A DNA stretch of 34,467 nucleotides from Dehalococcoidia bacterium (GCA_040902535.1 JBBDXD010000011.1:1-34467), one strand, 5' to 3'. Counted from the stretch's first letter, positions 1-8,093 are shown. Translations and numbers: made by a program. The notes: a model not told the origin generated them from the letters alone.

Positions 1-62
1 CTGGGACTGCATTATCCCGGAGGACGCTCATTTAGACTGGATCAGTTTTCGGGGGCAGGTCA
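1..62 (-). mobile_element. End of an IS3-type insertion sequence (left edge of window)
   Basis: Bases 11-62 are the reverse complement of the last 53 bases of the window, with one C missing in a C-run. Read outward, the element begins TGACCTGCCCCC, and the 5'-TG start, the C-run and the GAAAACTG block resemble terminal repeats of the IS3 family. That assignment is from memory of the family, not from a search. Identity over 52-53 bp is too long for the two different ends of one IS, so the two window edges are probably the same end of two copies of one element in opposite orientation. The element lies to the left and cuts the DUF262 gene. No transposase is visible because the window stops here. 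Confidence 0.6.
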
Positions 63-583
63 AACCGGCCTTCTTCTGTTTGTCGATGTAGTCCCGAACT
101 CCTTCGAATACTTCGTCATAGCGAGGAAGACTTCCGTCCATCATGATGAAGCGCCAGAAGAAGTCGGTTAGCGATGATCTGCCATCCGGTTCTTCCATAC
201 GTGACTGCATCGGCATCCAATGTGCCTGGTAGGCGGCATTCTGTTCCTTCTCGTTGGGAATACTCATGAAGATGTGATTCCGGACTAGGTCCGAAGCAGT
301 GAGAGCCATCCCGGTATTGTTGAGACTTTCGAATATGCGCGGAGCGCTGTCATCCCCATCGAGCTTGATACTCACAAGATTCAGGGTAATCGGTAACGCA
401 TGCTTTGAGCTGAGGGAGGTCAATTTCTTTCCCCTGGAGATCACCCTTTGCTAGGACCTTGTGGAAGAATCGACCTGCCTGACCGATCAGGCTTTGAGAG
501 ACATTGAGGTCACCCTGCACCACGACGCGAAAGTCATCGTGATCTCTCTGAGTCGGCTTCATCTTTACCCGTTCGTCGTCTAG
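63..583 (-). pseudogene. C-terminal half of a DUF262 (GmrSD-type) protein, displaced, frameshifted and cut by an IS
   Basis: On the minus strand this reads ERVKMKPTQRDHDDF, then GQAGRFFHKVLAKG, then, after a frame change, VSIKLDGDDSAPRIFESLNN and TGMALTASDLVRNHIFM. The phrase IFESLNxxGxxLTxxDLVRNxIFM is characteristic of the DUF262 (GmrS) N-terminal domain found in restriction-type proteins. The frame breaks at the G-run 384-386; removing one base there joins the two parts into one continuous protein. The 3' part is lost at the IS boundary (62). The matching N-terminal half of such a protein is at 14109-14456 on the other strand and ends exactly where this fragment begins in the family, so the two are read here as halves of one gene separated by an inversion. 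The 5' part is translated as the tail of the hybrid ORF 350-1600. Confidence 0.75.
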
Positions 584-1600
584 TTTCGCGTGGAACGCTG
601 CGCCGTGCGTGCCGCAGCCGGGCTGAAGGTTCGCCGAACGGATGAGCAGCCGGCCGAAGCCTGACACTTCGCCCGCAAGCGACAACTTGTCGCCGATCTG
701 CGTCTCGCCGCAGACGACGCCACCCGGGAAGACGGCGCGAACCGGCGTGCCAGGCGCGATCATCGAACCGTTCGGCGCGAAGCGATCGTCCGCCCAGAAC
801 CACGCGTGCTCCTGGAGGAACGAGATGTCGGCGGTGACGATGCCCTCGCGTCCAAACTCGCCGTTCAGCGTCGGCACGGGAGAAAACCGCTGATACGACC
901 ACCCCTCGCCCGATTCGACGCCATCCAGTTCGAAGAACACATTATCGCCGGGCTCGTAGCACCCGGTGCGCTGGTCCGCGCCGAGCGCGCGCAGCACGAA
1001 GTCTCCCGGCCCGCCGCTTGGTGAGTCCGCTTCGGTGATTGTGACCGTGCCGCACTCGGTCCCGTTGTGCACCGCCGTGATCACGCTGCCCGCCGGCGCG
1101 TTGCCGCTATCGGTGAGCGCGCGCCCGAGCAAGATCATCTCATCGCGCGTCGTCACCGGAACGTGGATCTCGATCGTCGCGCCGGCTTCGAGGTCGAACG
1201 GCTCGGTGAAGGGTTCGCTCGTGATCGGATAGTCAGCGCCGACGCAGTCGCGGAACCCGAACGGGTTGTAACTCGGCAGAGGCGCGCCGGCGCAGTGCTC
1301 GAAGCTCGTCGCTATGCCCGGACTCAGGCGGTACGTGCCTGGCGCCGCCTCCATGAGGTAGCTTCCGTCCTCGTACTGGTCACCTACAAGTGACGGGACT
1401 CCGCCGTCCGGTGATGACAACGTGGGATTCGTCGGAATGCCTGGCTCATCCGCGTCCTGATCGCCATCGGCGTTACGGTCCCAGTAGATGACGCCCGTCA
1501 CCGCCCCGATAGCCTCGCCGGCCTGCGCGACGTGCGCCGAACCGCCGGCGATGAACGCCACGGCGATCAGGAGTTCGCAGAGCCAGACCCGGAGAAGCAT
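350..1600 (-). CDS. Hybrid ORF: N-terminal part of a secreted SdrD-B-like protein fused to a DUF262 fragment
   Basis: The first ~339 residues form an exported protein. There is a signal peptide (LLIAVAFIAGGSAHVAQA), then an SdrD/Cna-B-type segment (GVIYWDRNADGDQDADEPGI), then two divergent ~110-residue repeats, each with a Cys pair (NGTECGTVTI...GCYEPG and GGVVCGETQI...GCGTHG). At about base 583 the reading changes to DUF262 sequence (KMKPTQRDHDDF onward) and stops out of frame. The second repeat is therefore cut short; its expected continuation (GDAVTYDVHWYPSMGQLFG, parallel to GEGWSYQ...GEFG of repeat 1) lies at 14457 on the plus strand. The start was taken at the ATG before LLRVW; an in-frame TTG lies at 1618, and neither has a clear ribosome binding site. 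Surface or secreted location is inferred from the signal peptide. Confidence 0.7.
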   Translation of the reverse strand: MLLRVWLCELLIAVAFIAGGSAHVAQAGEAIGAVTGVIYWDRNADGDQDADEPGIPTNPTLSSPDGGVPSLVGDQYEDGSYLMEAAPGTYRLSPGIATSFEHCAGAPLPSYNPFGFRDCVGADYPITSEPFTEPFDLEAGATIEIHVPVTTRDEMILLGRALTDSGNAPAGSVITAVHNGTECGTVTITEADSPSGGPGDFVLRALGADQRTGCYEPGDNVFFELDGVESGEGWSYQRFSPVPTLNGEFGREGIVTADISFLQEHAWFWADDRFAPNGSMIAPGTPVRAVFPGGVVCGETQIGDKLSLAGEVSGFGRLLIRSANLQPGCGTHGAAFHAKLDDERVKMKPTQRDHDDFRVVVQGDLNVSQSLIGQAGRFFHKVLAKGDLQGKEIDLPQLKACVTDYPESCEYQARWG

Positions 1601-1720
1601 GCTGGTAGAACGCGCCAACGAGCCCGAAGGTTAACCGATGCGCCTCTCGATGCGAATGAACGCCTGCCTTCGTCGCAAAACTAGGACCGCATGACTCGCT
1701 GCATTAAAGCGGTCGTTATG

Positions 1721-1762
1721 GCAGACGGCAGAAAGCTGACCGCTGAAGGCTGACTGCTTTAT
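1721..1762 (+). repeat. Heptad intergenic repeat, site 1
   Basis: A degenerate period-7 run in the gap between two minus-strand genes: GGCAGAC, GGCAGAA, AGCTGAC, CGCTGAA, GGCTGAC. It belongs to the same family as the runs near 5276, 6880, 14924 and 31681. No coding or hairpin function is apparent. Confidence 0.6.
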
Positions 1763-2436
1763 CCCGCCACCCGCAGCAATACGCGCGTCTCCATGCGGAT
1801 AAACGCCGCTCGGAGATTCTCTGCGTCGCCGACATCCAGCAGGCGCATGCCGTCTTCCCAGGCCCGCGCGCGCAGGCTGATGTCGCTCGTAAGTGGGCGT
1901 CGCCGCCAGGGAAGCGCCGACCCGCGCGGCGCCGTTTCGGAGATCACCAGCGCCGGCAGGCGTTCGAACGCCGCGTGCGCTTCCGTCGCGTCGCTCTCTT
2001 CGAAGGGGCAGCGCGCGAGCGCCAGCGGCAGATCGTAGGCCGTGTGCACCACGGCGCTCAGCCGCGAAAGCTCGTCGTCCGGGATGTCTTCGTAGCGTGC
2101 ACGGGCGTAGACGGCCCGCCATGGCGCCGGCGTCAACGAAAAGTCCGCGCCGTCCCACGCGTCGAGGGCGCGGAAGTATTGACTCGCTTGCTCGAGCATC
2201 AGCCGCTCGATCCAGCCTGCCGCGCTGCCGAACACGCCGGCGCGGCGCAGCGCCTCGACCAGTTCGGCGTGACGCGCGTAACACTCGGCGAAGCCCTTGC
2301 GCCGATCGCGGCCGCAGTGAAGGGCGCTCGCCCGGTCGTCGAGCGCATCGACCATTTCCGAGAGGTTCGTGAGGCGCGCCGCGACCCGCTTCGGGCGAAG
2401 CCGGATGATGCGTGGATCGGGGTCAGAAGTGGCCAT
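1759..2436 (-). CDS. DUF5995-like protein
   Basis: A 225-residue protein with no signal peptide or membrane segment. The central stretch APWRAVYARARYEDIP followed by LSRLSAVVHTAYDLPLALA resembles the DUF5995 family, where an aromatic-rich helix precedes a segment ending HxxxDLPLAL. The upstream part (GWIERLMLEQASQYFRALDAW) also fits the helical pattern of that family. Function in the family is unknown. The family call is from pattern memory. The start was taken at the first ATG; there is no strong ribosome binding site. The gene points away from the lipase gene that follows on the plus strand. Confidence 0.75.
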   Translation of the reverse strand: MATSDPDPRIIRLRPKRVAARLTNLSEMVDALDDRASALHCGRDRRKGFAECYARHAELVEALRRAGVFGSAAGWIERLMLEQASQYFRALDAWDGADFSLTPAPWRAVYARARYEDIPDDELSRLSAVVHTAYDLPLALARCPFEESDATEAHAAFERLPALVISETAPRGSALPWRRRPLTSDISLRARAWEDGMRLLDVGDAENLRAAFIRMETRVLLRVAG

Positions 2437-2724
2437 TTCAGCTTCGAAAACGGGGCAACAGATCCGGTGCCCACGGCCGATTGATCAGGTAGCGGCGGAC
2501 CGCTGTGCAGGGGCGGTCATCCGGCTACCTCCTTCCTCTGCCTGTGTGACGGAGCCTCGTACCACGGTGCGGGGCTTTCGTCCGTCTCCCAGTCTTCGCC
2601 TACCAAAACGTTCTGCCTTACCACTTATTGCTTGACGACGTACCTGCCCGGGAGTATGTTCGCGCCATCGTTCGTGCCGGTCGCATGCGAAACTGACATC
2701 CCCCGCGCAGTGAAGGAGAATTGC

Positions 2725-3420
2725 GTGAAGAAGACCCTCATCCTGGGGCTGGTCGCCCTCTTCGCACTCATGCTCGGCGCCGCCCTCACCGGCGGCAATT
2801 CCGGCGGATCAACGTCCGAGGCGGCGGAGATCAACCCCGTCATCCTGGTACACGGCTGGAACGGCTCGGCCAGTTCCATGGCGACGCTGAAGTCTCGCTT
2901 CGAAGCCAACGGCCGCCAGGCGTTCAGCCTGACACTCCCCGGCCAGAACAACGTCACGAACGCGTCGGCGATCAGGACGCTCGTCAATAACGTGAAAGCG
3001 CAGACGGGCGCGACGCAGGTCGACCTTGTCGCCCACAGCATGGGCGGCCTTTCGACGCGCTACTACCTCAAGAACCTCGGCGGCACATCGAGCGTCGCGC
3101 AGTACGTATCGCTCGGCAGCCCGCACTACGGGCTGGCGCTGGCATGCTTCCTGTTTACGAACAGCGGAGGCCAGATGTGCCCCTGGAGTTCGTTCCTGGG
3201 CGCGCTGAACTCCGGCGACGACACGCCCGGTTCGCCGCTCTACACGACGATCTACAGCACCAGCGACGGGCTCGTGCCGACGTCATCCTCGCGGCTCGAT
3301 GGCGGCGCCTGCTTCAAGCAGATCAGCGGCGTCAGCCACACGAACCTGACGCAGGATGCCGGCGTCTTCGCGCTCGTGCTCTCCGGCGTCGACGGCACCT
3401 GCACCGGCGTCTTCCAGTAG
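2725..3420 (+). CDS. Secreted triacylglycerol lipase/esterase (class 2 lipase, LipA/EstA-like)
   Basis: This is an exported alpha/beta-hydrolase of 231 residues. The GTG start is chosen because AAGGAG sits 6 bases upstream and a typical signal peptide follows (KKTLILGLVALFALMLGAA). After it come the oxyanion-hole strand NPVILVHGWNGS and the nucleophile elbow AHSMGG (Ser about residue 105; the AxSxG form is typical of Bacillus subtilis LipA-type lipases). A likely acid Asp lies in TSDGLVP (about 181) and a likely catalytic His in GVSHTNL (about 205). The spacing and size fit compact lipases of subfamily I.4. It should hydrolyse short- to medium-chain esters outside the membrane. It stands alone and ends in a strong hairpin shared with the convergent RIO kinase gene. 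Confidence 0.88.
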   Translation: MKKTLILGLVALFALMLGAALTGGNSGGSTSEAAEINPVILVHGWNGSASSMATLKSRFEANGRQAFSLTLPGQNNVTNASAIRTLVNNVKAQTGATQVDLVAHSMGGLSTRYYLKNLGGTSSVAQYVSLGSPHYGLALACFLFTNSGGQMCPWSSFLGALNSGDDTPGSPLYTTIYSTSDGLVPTSSSRLDGGACFKQISGVSHTNLTQDAGVFALVLSGVDGTCTGVFQ

Positions 3421-3448
3421 GAAACGATCACACCCTTCGGCACGAACG

Positions 3449-3481
3449 CGTACGGGGCGGCCACAGTGTCCGCCCCGTACG
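3449..3481. terminator. Bidirectional hairpin between lipase and RIO kinase genes
   Basis: A 12-bp perfect stem (CGTACGGGGCGG pairing with CCGCCCCGTACG) with a 9-base loop lies between two convergent stop codons. There is no U-tract, as often in high-GC genomes. It could end both transcripts. Confidence 0.6.
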
Positions 3482-3494
3482 TCACCCCTCGAGA

Positions 3495-4232
3495 TCACAG
3501 CTCGGCGCGCAGAAACCGCCCCCACAGCTCCCGCGTGATCCGGCCAGCGTCGACCGTCACGCGGTGACGCTCGGCAAAGCGGCACACGTTCTCGATGTCC
3601 CGGCCGAGCAACTCCAGCGCGTTCGGATTGAACCGCGGGTCGACGGCCTGCGGAAAGTCGATCACGCACACGCGCCCTTCGTGATACAGCACGTTGTGCG
3701 GCGAAAGGTCGCCGTGGATCCGGTCGTGCGAGAGCGCCAGCTCGACGTTGCGCATGATCTGGCCGAACGCCTCGCGGGCGGTCACGTCGTCGAAGTCCAC
3801 GCTGCTGAGCATCGGCGCCGGCGCGTCTTCATCGCCGATGTACTCCATGATGATGATGCTCTCCGACCGCGCGATCGGCCGCGGCACGTCGCCGCCCGCT
3901 CGATGCAGCGTTTCGAGCGTCTCGTACTCCGCGTTGACCCACGCCGAGAACGCGAACTGGCGTCCCGCGCGTGACTTCTGCGCGATCGCGCGTTCGTAGC
4001 GGTTATGCCGCCGCAGCCGCCCGCCCGTGTACGACGCGTCGTTGGCGAACTGCCGCACGTTGTGCGAGCGGTACACCTTCGCCGCCACCAGGCCGTCGTG
4101 GCGCGTCGAGTAGCAGCAGTAGACCGTGGCCTCCTTGCCGCTCTTTATAGTGCCCACCACCTCGTCGATGGTGGCGTCGTCGATGAAGGCTTCGAGCGCC
4201 TCCATCTGTTCAGCTTCTCGGTTCTGTCCCAT
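3495..4232 (-). CDS. RIO-type (RIO1 family) protein serine kinase
   Basis: A 245-residue protein that spans the whole RIO kinase fold. The nucleotide loop reads SGKEATVY (about residue 31) and the ATP-binding Lys is in AAKVYR. The catalytic loop is HGDLSPHNVL (about 173-182), and the metal-binding segment is VIDFPQAVD (about 189-197). Bacterial RIO proteins phosphorylate themselves and unknown partners; in archaea and eukaryotes relatives act in ribosome maturation, so a role in translation or stress is only an inference here. It appears to be the last gene of a minus-strand transcript that starts near 4510 and passes through two very short ORFs. The second of these overlaps this start, which suggests translational coupling. 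Its own ribosome binding site is weak. Confidence 0.9.
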   Translation of the reverse strand: MGQNREAEQMEALEAFIDDATIDEVVGTIKSGKEATVYCCYSTRHDGLVAAKVYRSHNVRQFANDASYTGGRLRRHNRYERAIAQKSRAGRQFAFSAWVNAEYETLETLHRAGGDVPRPIARSESIIIMEYIGDEDAPAPMLSSVDFDDVTAREAFGQIMRNVELALSHDRIHGDLSPHNVLYHEGRVCVIDFPQAVDPRFNPNALELLGRDIENVCRFAERHRVTVDAGRITRELWGRFLRAEL

Positions 4233-4299
4233 TCATGCTCCGTCGAATGACGCTGGTGGTCGATGTGACGGCGTGCGGCGTGTTGACGTGTTCATGCAT
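4210..4299 (-). CDS. Putative 29-residue leader peptide overlapping the RIO kinase start
   Basis: ATG preceded by GAGGAGGTGCTCC, a near-ideal Shine-Dalgarno. The 29 codons begin MHEHVNTPHAV and end NGTEPRS. The stop lies 22 bases inside the kinase gene in another frame. A ribosome finishing this ORF would be placed close to the kinase start, so it may serve as a coupling leader. No similarity is recognised and the ORF could be incidental; the strong site is the main support. Confidence 0.4.
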   Translation of the reverse strand: MHEHVNTPHAVTSTTSVIRRSMNGTEPRS

Positions 4300-4408
4300 G
4301 GAGCACCTCCTCGATGCGTAGTGAAGCGTGCAGATGTGTCGCGCGGAAAAATGAGTCAGGGCCGCGAATGCGACCCCTACGAGCGTGCTTCAGCGTGCTA
4401 AAGCGACG

Positions 4409-4465
4409 TTACGAGTGATCCTTCCGCGGGCGCGACGAAACGATGGTGAAGACCTTGTCTTGCAT
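4409..4465 (-). CDS. Putative 18-residue peptide with very strong Shine-Dalgarno
   Basis: AAGGAGGTG lies 6 bases before an ATG that opens the peptide MQDKVFTIVSSRPRKDHS. A TTGACA-18-TACGCT promoter sits about 50 bases upstream. It is the first ORF of the transcript that later carries a second peptide ORF and the RIO kinase gene. It is unrecognised; a leader or attenuator peptide or a real small protein are both possible. Confidence 0.4.
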   Translation of the reverse strand: MQDKVFTIVSSRPRKDHS

Positions 4466-4514
4466 CTGTCGCACCTCCTTCGGAAGCGGCCACGGGCGTG
4501 GCCTGATCGCTGAG

Positions 4515-4544
4515 AGCGTACGGCTCACTCGCGGCGGCTGTCAA
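4515..4544 (-). promoter_or_regulatory. Sigma-70-type promoter for the small-ORF/RIO kinase transcript
   Basis: On the minus strand TTGACA (4544-4539) is separated by 18 bases from TACGCT (4520-4515). The next start codon with a strong ribosome binding site is 50 bases downstream. Confidence 0.6.
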
Positions 4545-4636
4545 CCGGCGAACGCCTGTAGACAGCGACGCCGAACCTGTACGCTGCCTGCGATGGAGCG
4601 AGCCGCAGCCGACGTAACGCCCGCGCGAGACGCCGC

Positions 4637-5263
4637 ATGTGCCTGATCCGCCTGATCACCGGCTCGATCCTCGGCCTGCTGTTCGGCGCGTTGACGACGC
4701 TGCTCGTGATCGTGCTCGCCTTCTCGGCGCTGTCGCTGTTGCTGGCGACGACGGGCGGTCCCGAACCATGCGAGCCGCGTGGCGGTCCGCTCGTCGTCGA
4801 CGATGCGCAGGCGGCGTCATTTCAGCAGAAGTGGAACGAGTTCCAGACCACGCTCGATATGGTGAACGCCGGACAGACCGTCGACCCGGCGCGCTTCGTT
4901 GCGTTCACAGAGAGCGAGATCTCGTCGCGGGCGAATGAATACGTCGAAGGCAAGCACATCCCGATCGATGACATCCGCGTCTGCCTCGACGAGGGGTACG
5001 GCGTCGGCACGGGCACCGTCTCAATCCTCGGCTTCGACACGAAGGTGCGCCTGAAGGGCACCGTCGAATTCACGGACGACAGCGCCCGCCCCCGCATCGA
5101 CGACATGGAGATCGGCAGCGTGCCGGGATTCATGTCCGCGCCGATACGCCGTCTCGTCAACCGCCAGCTCGATCGCGCCGCGGTGGACGTCGTGAACGCG
5201 CACAACTATCAGATCCTCATCGGCAACGGCAACGGCGCCGTCGCCGGGACCGCGGGCGAATAG
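4637..5263 (+). CDS. Membrane-anchored protein of unknown function
   Basis: A 208-residue protein with one N-terminal membrane segment (SILGLLFGALTTLLVIVLAFSA-type, about residues 9-37). An extracytoplasmic domain rich in beta-strand-like alternation follows (DIRVCLDEGYGVGTGTVSIL, then KVRLKGTVEF). The layout, anchor plus a strand-rich domain, recalls small lipid-binding or YpmS/DUF2140-like envelope proteins, but I do not recognise the family. It has two Cys close to the anchor (CEP) and in the domain (RVCLD). It is divergent from the RIO kinase unit and followed after ~50 bases by the GMC oxidoreductase gene, which seems to have its own promoter. Confidence 0.7.
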   Translation: MCLIRLITGSILGLLFGALTTLLVIVLAFSALSLLLATTGGPEPCEPRGGPLVVDDAQAASFQQKWNEFQTTLDMVNAGQTVDPARFVAFTESEISSRANEYVEGKHIPIDDIRVCLDEGYGVGTGTVSILGFDTKVRLKGTVEFTDDSARPRIDDMEIGSVPGFMSAPIRRLVNRQLDRAAVDVVNAHNYQILIGNGNGAVAGTAGE

Positions 5264-5274
5264 GAGCACCGAAC

Positions 5275-5311
5275 AGCCCTACTACTAACAACTGACGGCT
5301 TATAACGTAGA
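5275..5311 (+). repeat. Heptad intergenic repeat, site 2, with an embedded -10 box
   Basis: A short run of the CTGAC-type heptad family (AACTGAC, GGCTTAT). It merges into TATAAC at 5301-5306, a good -10 element only 9 bases before the ATG of the GMC oxidoreductase. That spacing would give a leaderless or nearly leaderless mRNA. Confidence 0.45.
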
Positions 5312-5315
5312 ACTC

Positions 5316-6830
5316 ATGAAGTACGACCTCATCGTCATCGGCGCCGGTGCCGCGGGCGCGACCATCGCCGCTCGCGTGTCCGAAGATCCCCGCATCAACG
5401 TCCTCCTCCTCGAAGCGGGCCCCTACTACGCGACCACCGCACAGATGCCCGACGATCTGCGCAACGGAAACAACAACTCGTACACCGACCACGATTGGCA
5501 CTACCGGGCGGAGTCGAACCTCGCCGGCCGGCTGACCGCGTTTCCGCGCGGGCGCGTCGTCGGCGGTTCGTCGGCGGTGAACACGGCGATCGCGTTGCGC
5601 GGCGTGCCGGAGGACTACGACGAGTGGGCGCGGCTCGGCAACGACGAATGGTCGTGGCAGAAGGTGCTCCCCTGCTTCCGCCGTCTCGAACACGATCAGG
5701 ACTTCGACGGCGACTTCCACGGCAAAAGCGGCCCGATCCCCATCCGCCGCTATCGCGAAGATGAACTCACGCCCGTGCAGTCGGCGTTCGTGACGGCCAT
5801 GCGGGACCTTGGCTATCCGGAGACGAAGGACAATAACGACCCCGACTCCACCGGCCTCGCGCCGCATCCGATGAACAAGCAGGGCCGCCTCCGGATGAGC
5901 GTCGCGATCTGCTACCTGGAGCCGGCGCGACATCGCCTCAACCTGACGGTGCGCGGCGATTGCCTGACGCACCGCATCGTCTTCGACGGCGCGCGCGCGT
6001 CGGGCGTCGAAGTCGAGTCAGGCGGCGCCACCCAGGTCGTCGAAGGCGACCGCATCGTGATCGCCTCCGGGGCGATCGGGACACCCGCCATCCTGATGCG
6101 CTCGGGCATCGGACCGGAGGCGCACCTGCGCGAGCTTGGCATCGACGTGCTCGCCGATCTTCCGGGCGTCGGCGCCAACCTCGACGACCACCCGATGCTC
6201 GGCGTCACGTTTCTGGCGCACGAAGGCCTGCTCAATCCCGACGACCCGCTCGTGCAGGTGACGTATCGCTACACGTCGAGCCTGGGCGAGGAACGCAACG
6301 ACATGCAGCTCATGCCCGCATCGGCCGTCTCGGCCGGCGAAGGCCGCGTCGTGTACTCGATCGGCAGCGTGATCGAGCGTCAGAAGTCGATCGGACGCCT
6401 TTCGCTCACGTCCGCGGACCCGCACGCCGCGCCCCGCATCGAAAATCGCTTCTGCGAGCACCCCGACGACGTGCGACGTCTCGTCGAAGGCGTGCGCATG
6501 GGCATCGAAGTGTCTTCGAACGACGCGTTCGCGCGCCTCAACGCCGGCCGGCTCTCGCCGAACGACGACGCCATCGCCGACGACGAGACGCTCGGCGCCT
6601 TCTGCCGGAAGGTCGCCGCCAGCGGCTTCCACCCCAGTTGCACCGCGAAAATGGCGCCGGCCGCTGACCCGATGGGCGTCGTCGACCAGCACCTGCGCGT
6701 GCGCGGCTTCGACGGCCTGTTCGTCGCGGACGCCTCCGTCATGCCGAAGTGCCCGCGCGCGAACATCCACCTCACGTCGATCATGATCGGCGAACGCGCC
6801 GGCGAATGGCTCCGCACCGGCGCGATCTGA
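5316..6830 (+). CDS. GMC-family FAD-dependent oxidoreductase (choline/alcohol dehydrogenase type)
   Basis: A 504-residue cytoplasmic flavoprotein. The FAD-binding motif is at the start (DLIVIGAGAAGATIAARVSE), followed by LLLEAG. The GMC signature GRVVGGSSAVNTAIALRG is near residue 78, and the second signature GAIGTPAILMRSGIGP is in the middle. The C-terminal catalytic region contains FHPSCTAKMAP (likely active-site His near 438) and VADASVMP, followed by the partner residue in RANIHLTSIMIGERA (Asn or His near 481). Length and domain order match choline and alkyl-alcohol dehydrogenases of the family. The substrate cannot be read from sequence; an alcohol oxidised to an aldehyde is the family default. 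It stands alone, and the heptad-repeat gap follows. Confidence 0.92.
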   Translation: MKYDLIVIGAGAAGATIAARVSEDPRINVLLLEAGPYYATTAQMPDDLRNGNNNSYTDHDWHYRAESNLAGRLTAFPRGRVVGGSSAVNTAIALRGVPEDYDEWARLGNDEWSWQKVLPCFRRLEHDQDFDGDFHGKSGPIPIRRYREDELTPVQSAFVTAMRDLGYPETKDNNDPDSTGLAPHPMNKQGRLRMSVAICYLEPARHRLNLTVRGDCLTHRIVFDGARASGVEVESGGATQVVEGDRIVIASGAIGTPAILMRSGIGPEAHLRELGIDVLADLPGVGANLDDHPMLGVTFLAHEGLLNPDDPLVQVTYRYTSSLGEERNDMQLMPASAVSAGEGRVVYSIGSVIERQKSIGRLSLTSADPHAAPRIENRFCEHPDDVRRLVEGVRMGIEVSSNDAFARLNAGRLSPNDDAIADDETLGAFCRKVAASGFHPSCTAKMAPAADPMGVVDQHLRVRGFDGLFVADASVMPKCPRANIHLTSIMIGERAGEWLRTGAI

Positions 6831-7151
6831 CCGCGGGCGCGCGAGCCGTCCGTTAAGCCCCTGCGACGCGCTTCCGCCGACCTCGAACGTCGAACGTCGA
6901 CCTTGGAACCTCGAACCTGGAACCTCGAACCCTCTCTCACCTCCGGCCTCCGACCTTGTATCTCTGACTTCTGACGGCTGACCGCTGGCCGCTGACCGTC
7001 GATCATCCCGCCCCGCATCCGTCGTTAGTAGGAGGCCCGCGTCACCCTAAAGCGGGCGCCACAGTGACCACTATCGCCGGATTCGGCGCGACCGTATTTG
7101 AAGGAAACTGTCGTCAGATTCAAGACAGATACGACATCAGGGGACAGACGG
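6831..7151. other. Intergenic stretch dominated by heptad repeats
   Basis: About 320 bases with no supported gene. Bases 6880-7005 are a long period-7 tract (CGAACGT, CGAACGT, CGACCTT, GGAACCT, CGAACCT, then CTGACCG-type heptads). The remainder up to the PAP2 gene holds an alternative in-frame TTG start at 7098 but no clear promoter. Confidence 0.6.
6880..7005 (+). repeat. Heptad intergenic repeat, site 3 (longest)
   Basis: A degenerate tandem array with period 7: a CGAACCT-type block first, then a CTGACCG/CTGGCCG block. It is the longest of five such tracts in the window and lies wholly between genes. Confidence 0.7.
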
Positions 7152-8093
7152 ATGGCAACGTTCACGACGACAGCACAACACAGGGGAATCGGCAGCCAGC
7201 GGCTCGAGCGGGCAATCGCCCTGGCGCGCGGCGCCGCAAGCGACGTTCGCGGCACCGCCGCCAACGCGCGGCGATCGCTGGCATGGGCGCCCGCCTTCGC
7301 ACGCGACCTGACCATCGTGCTCGGCGTCATCGGCGTCTACTTCGTGCTCCGCGGCCTCGCCCCGACCCGGCTCGACGAGTCCGTCGCGCTGACCAACGAC
7401 CTGGTGGCCGTCGAGAAGGCGACGTACACCTTCTGGGAGCCGCAGATACAGGACTGGTCCTTGCAGAACCACTGGGTCCAGGAGCTGGCGAACTTCACCT
7501 ACGCGTACCTGCACTTCCCGGTGCTGGCCATGGTCGCCATCTGGCTCTGGTTCCGCGACCGCAGCCGCTTCGTCTTCCTCCGCAACGTGATGTTCACGTC
7601 GATGGTCATCGGGCTGTTCGTCTACTACGCCTTCCCGGCGGCGCCGCCCCGCCTCATGGAGCTGCACGGCTACGACATGGGCTTCACCGACACGGTGTTC
7701 GGCGCCGAGACCAGCGTCTCCTACGCGCAGCCTTCGCTGATCACCAACGAGTACGCCGCCATCCCGAGCTTCCACTTCGGATGGATCGCGCTGGCATCGG
7801 CGGCGATCTGGACGACGACGCGCAATCCCTTCGCCCGCACGGTCGCCGTTAGCCTGACGGTGCTGATGACGTGGGCGATCGTGGCCAGCGCCAACCACCT
7901 GTTCATCGACATGGCGCTCGGCGGCCTAGTGATCGTGGCATCGTGGTGGGTCGCCGGTCACCTCAGCGTCGCAAAGCGTTTCGTCGCTCGCCAGGCGCGC
8001 GCGACGCGAGCGCACCAGCCCATCGAGCTGCCGGCTTCGCAGTGGCTGGCTCCGAACGCCGCCTTCGCCGCTCGCGAGGTGTGCGCGGCGTAA
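7152..8093 (+). CDS. PAP2-superfamily membrane phosphatase/transferase (Aur1-like)
   Basis: A 313-residue integral membrane protein with several hydrophobic spans after a ~50-residue cytoplasmic N-terminus. It has FPAAPPR (about residue 161), a motif typical of the PAP2_3 / inositol-phosphorylceramide-synthase-like branch. The PAP2 catalytic pieces follow: PSFHFGW (about 204) with the nucleophile-assisting His, and ASANHLFIDMALGG (about 245) carrying the second His and the Asp. Such enzymes cleave or transfer phosphate head groups of lipids at the outer membrane face. The exact lipid is unknown. The start was taken at the ATG before ATFTTTAQ, with GGGGAC just upstream. The next genes downstream encode a ceramidase-like enzyme and a GDPD, so a joint role in lipid head-group turnover is plausible but inferred. 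Confidence 0.82.
   Translation: MATFTTTAQHRGIGSQRLERAIALARGAASDVRGTAANARRSLAWAPAFARDLTIVLGVIGVYFVLRGLAPTRLDESVALTNDLVAVEKATYTFWEPQIQDWSLQNHWVQELANFTYAYLHFPVLAMVAIWLWFRDRSRFVFLRNVMFTSMVIGLFVYYAFPAAPPRLMELHGYDMGFTDTVFGAETSVSYAQPSLITNEYAAIPSFHFGWIALASAAIWTTTRNPFARTVAVSLTVLMTWAIVASANHLFIDMALGGLVIVASWWVAGHLSVAKRFVARQARATRAHQPIELPASQWLAPNAAFAAREVCAA

Larger units (their letters stand above)
4300..4636. other. Regulatory stretch between RIO kinase and the membrane protein gene
   Basis: Apart from the 18-codon ORF and the promoter listed separately, this divergent gap holds no convincing gene. A short near-direct repeat (GCGTGCTT / GCGTGCTA, 4383-4400) lies between the two small ORFs. Confidence 0.5.

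Noticed and set aside
6880-7005. Heptad tract as a CRISPR array
   Set aside because: The units are 7 bases, contiguous and degenerate, with no 28-36 bp repeats, no spacers and no cas genes.
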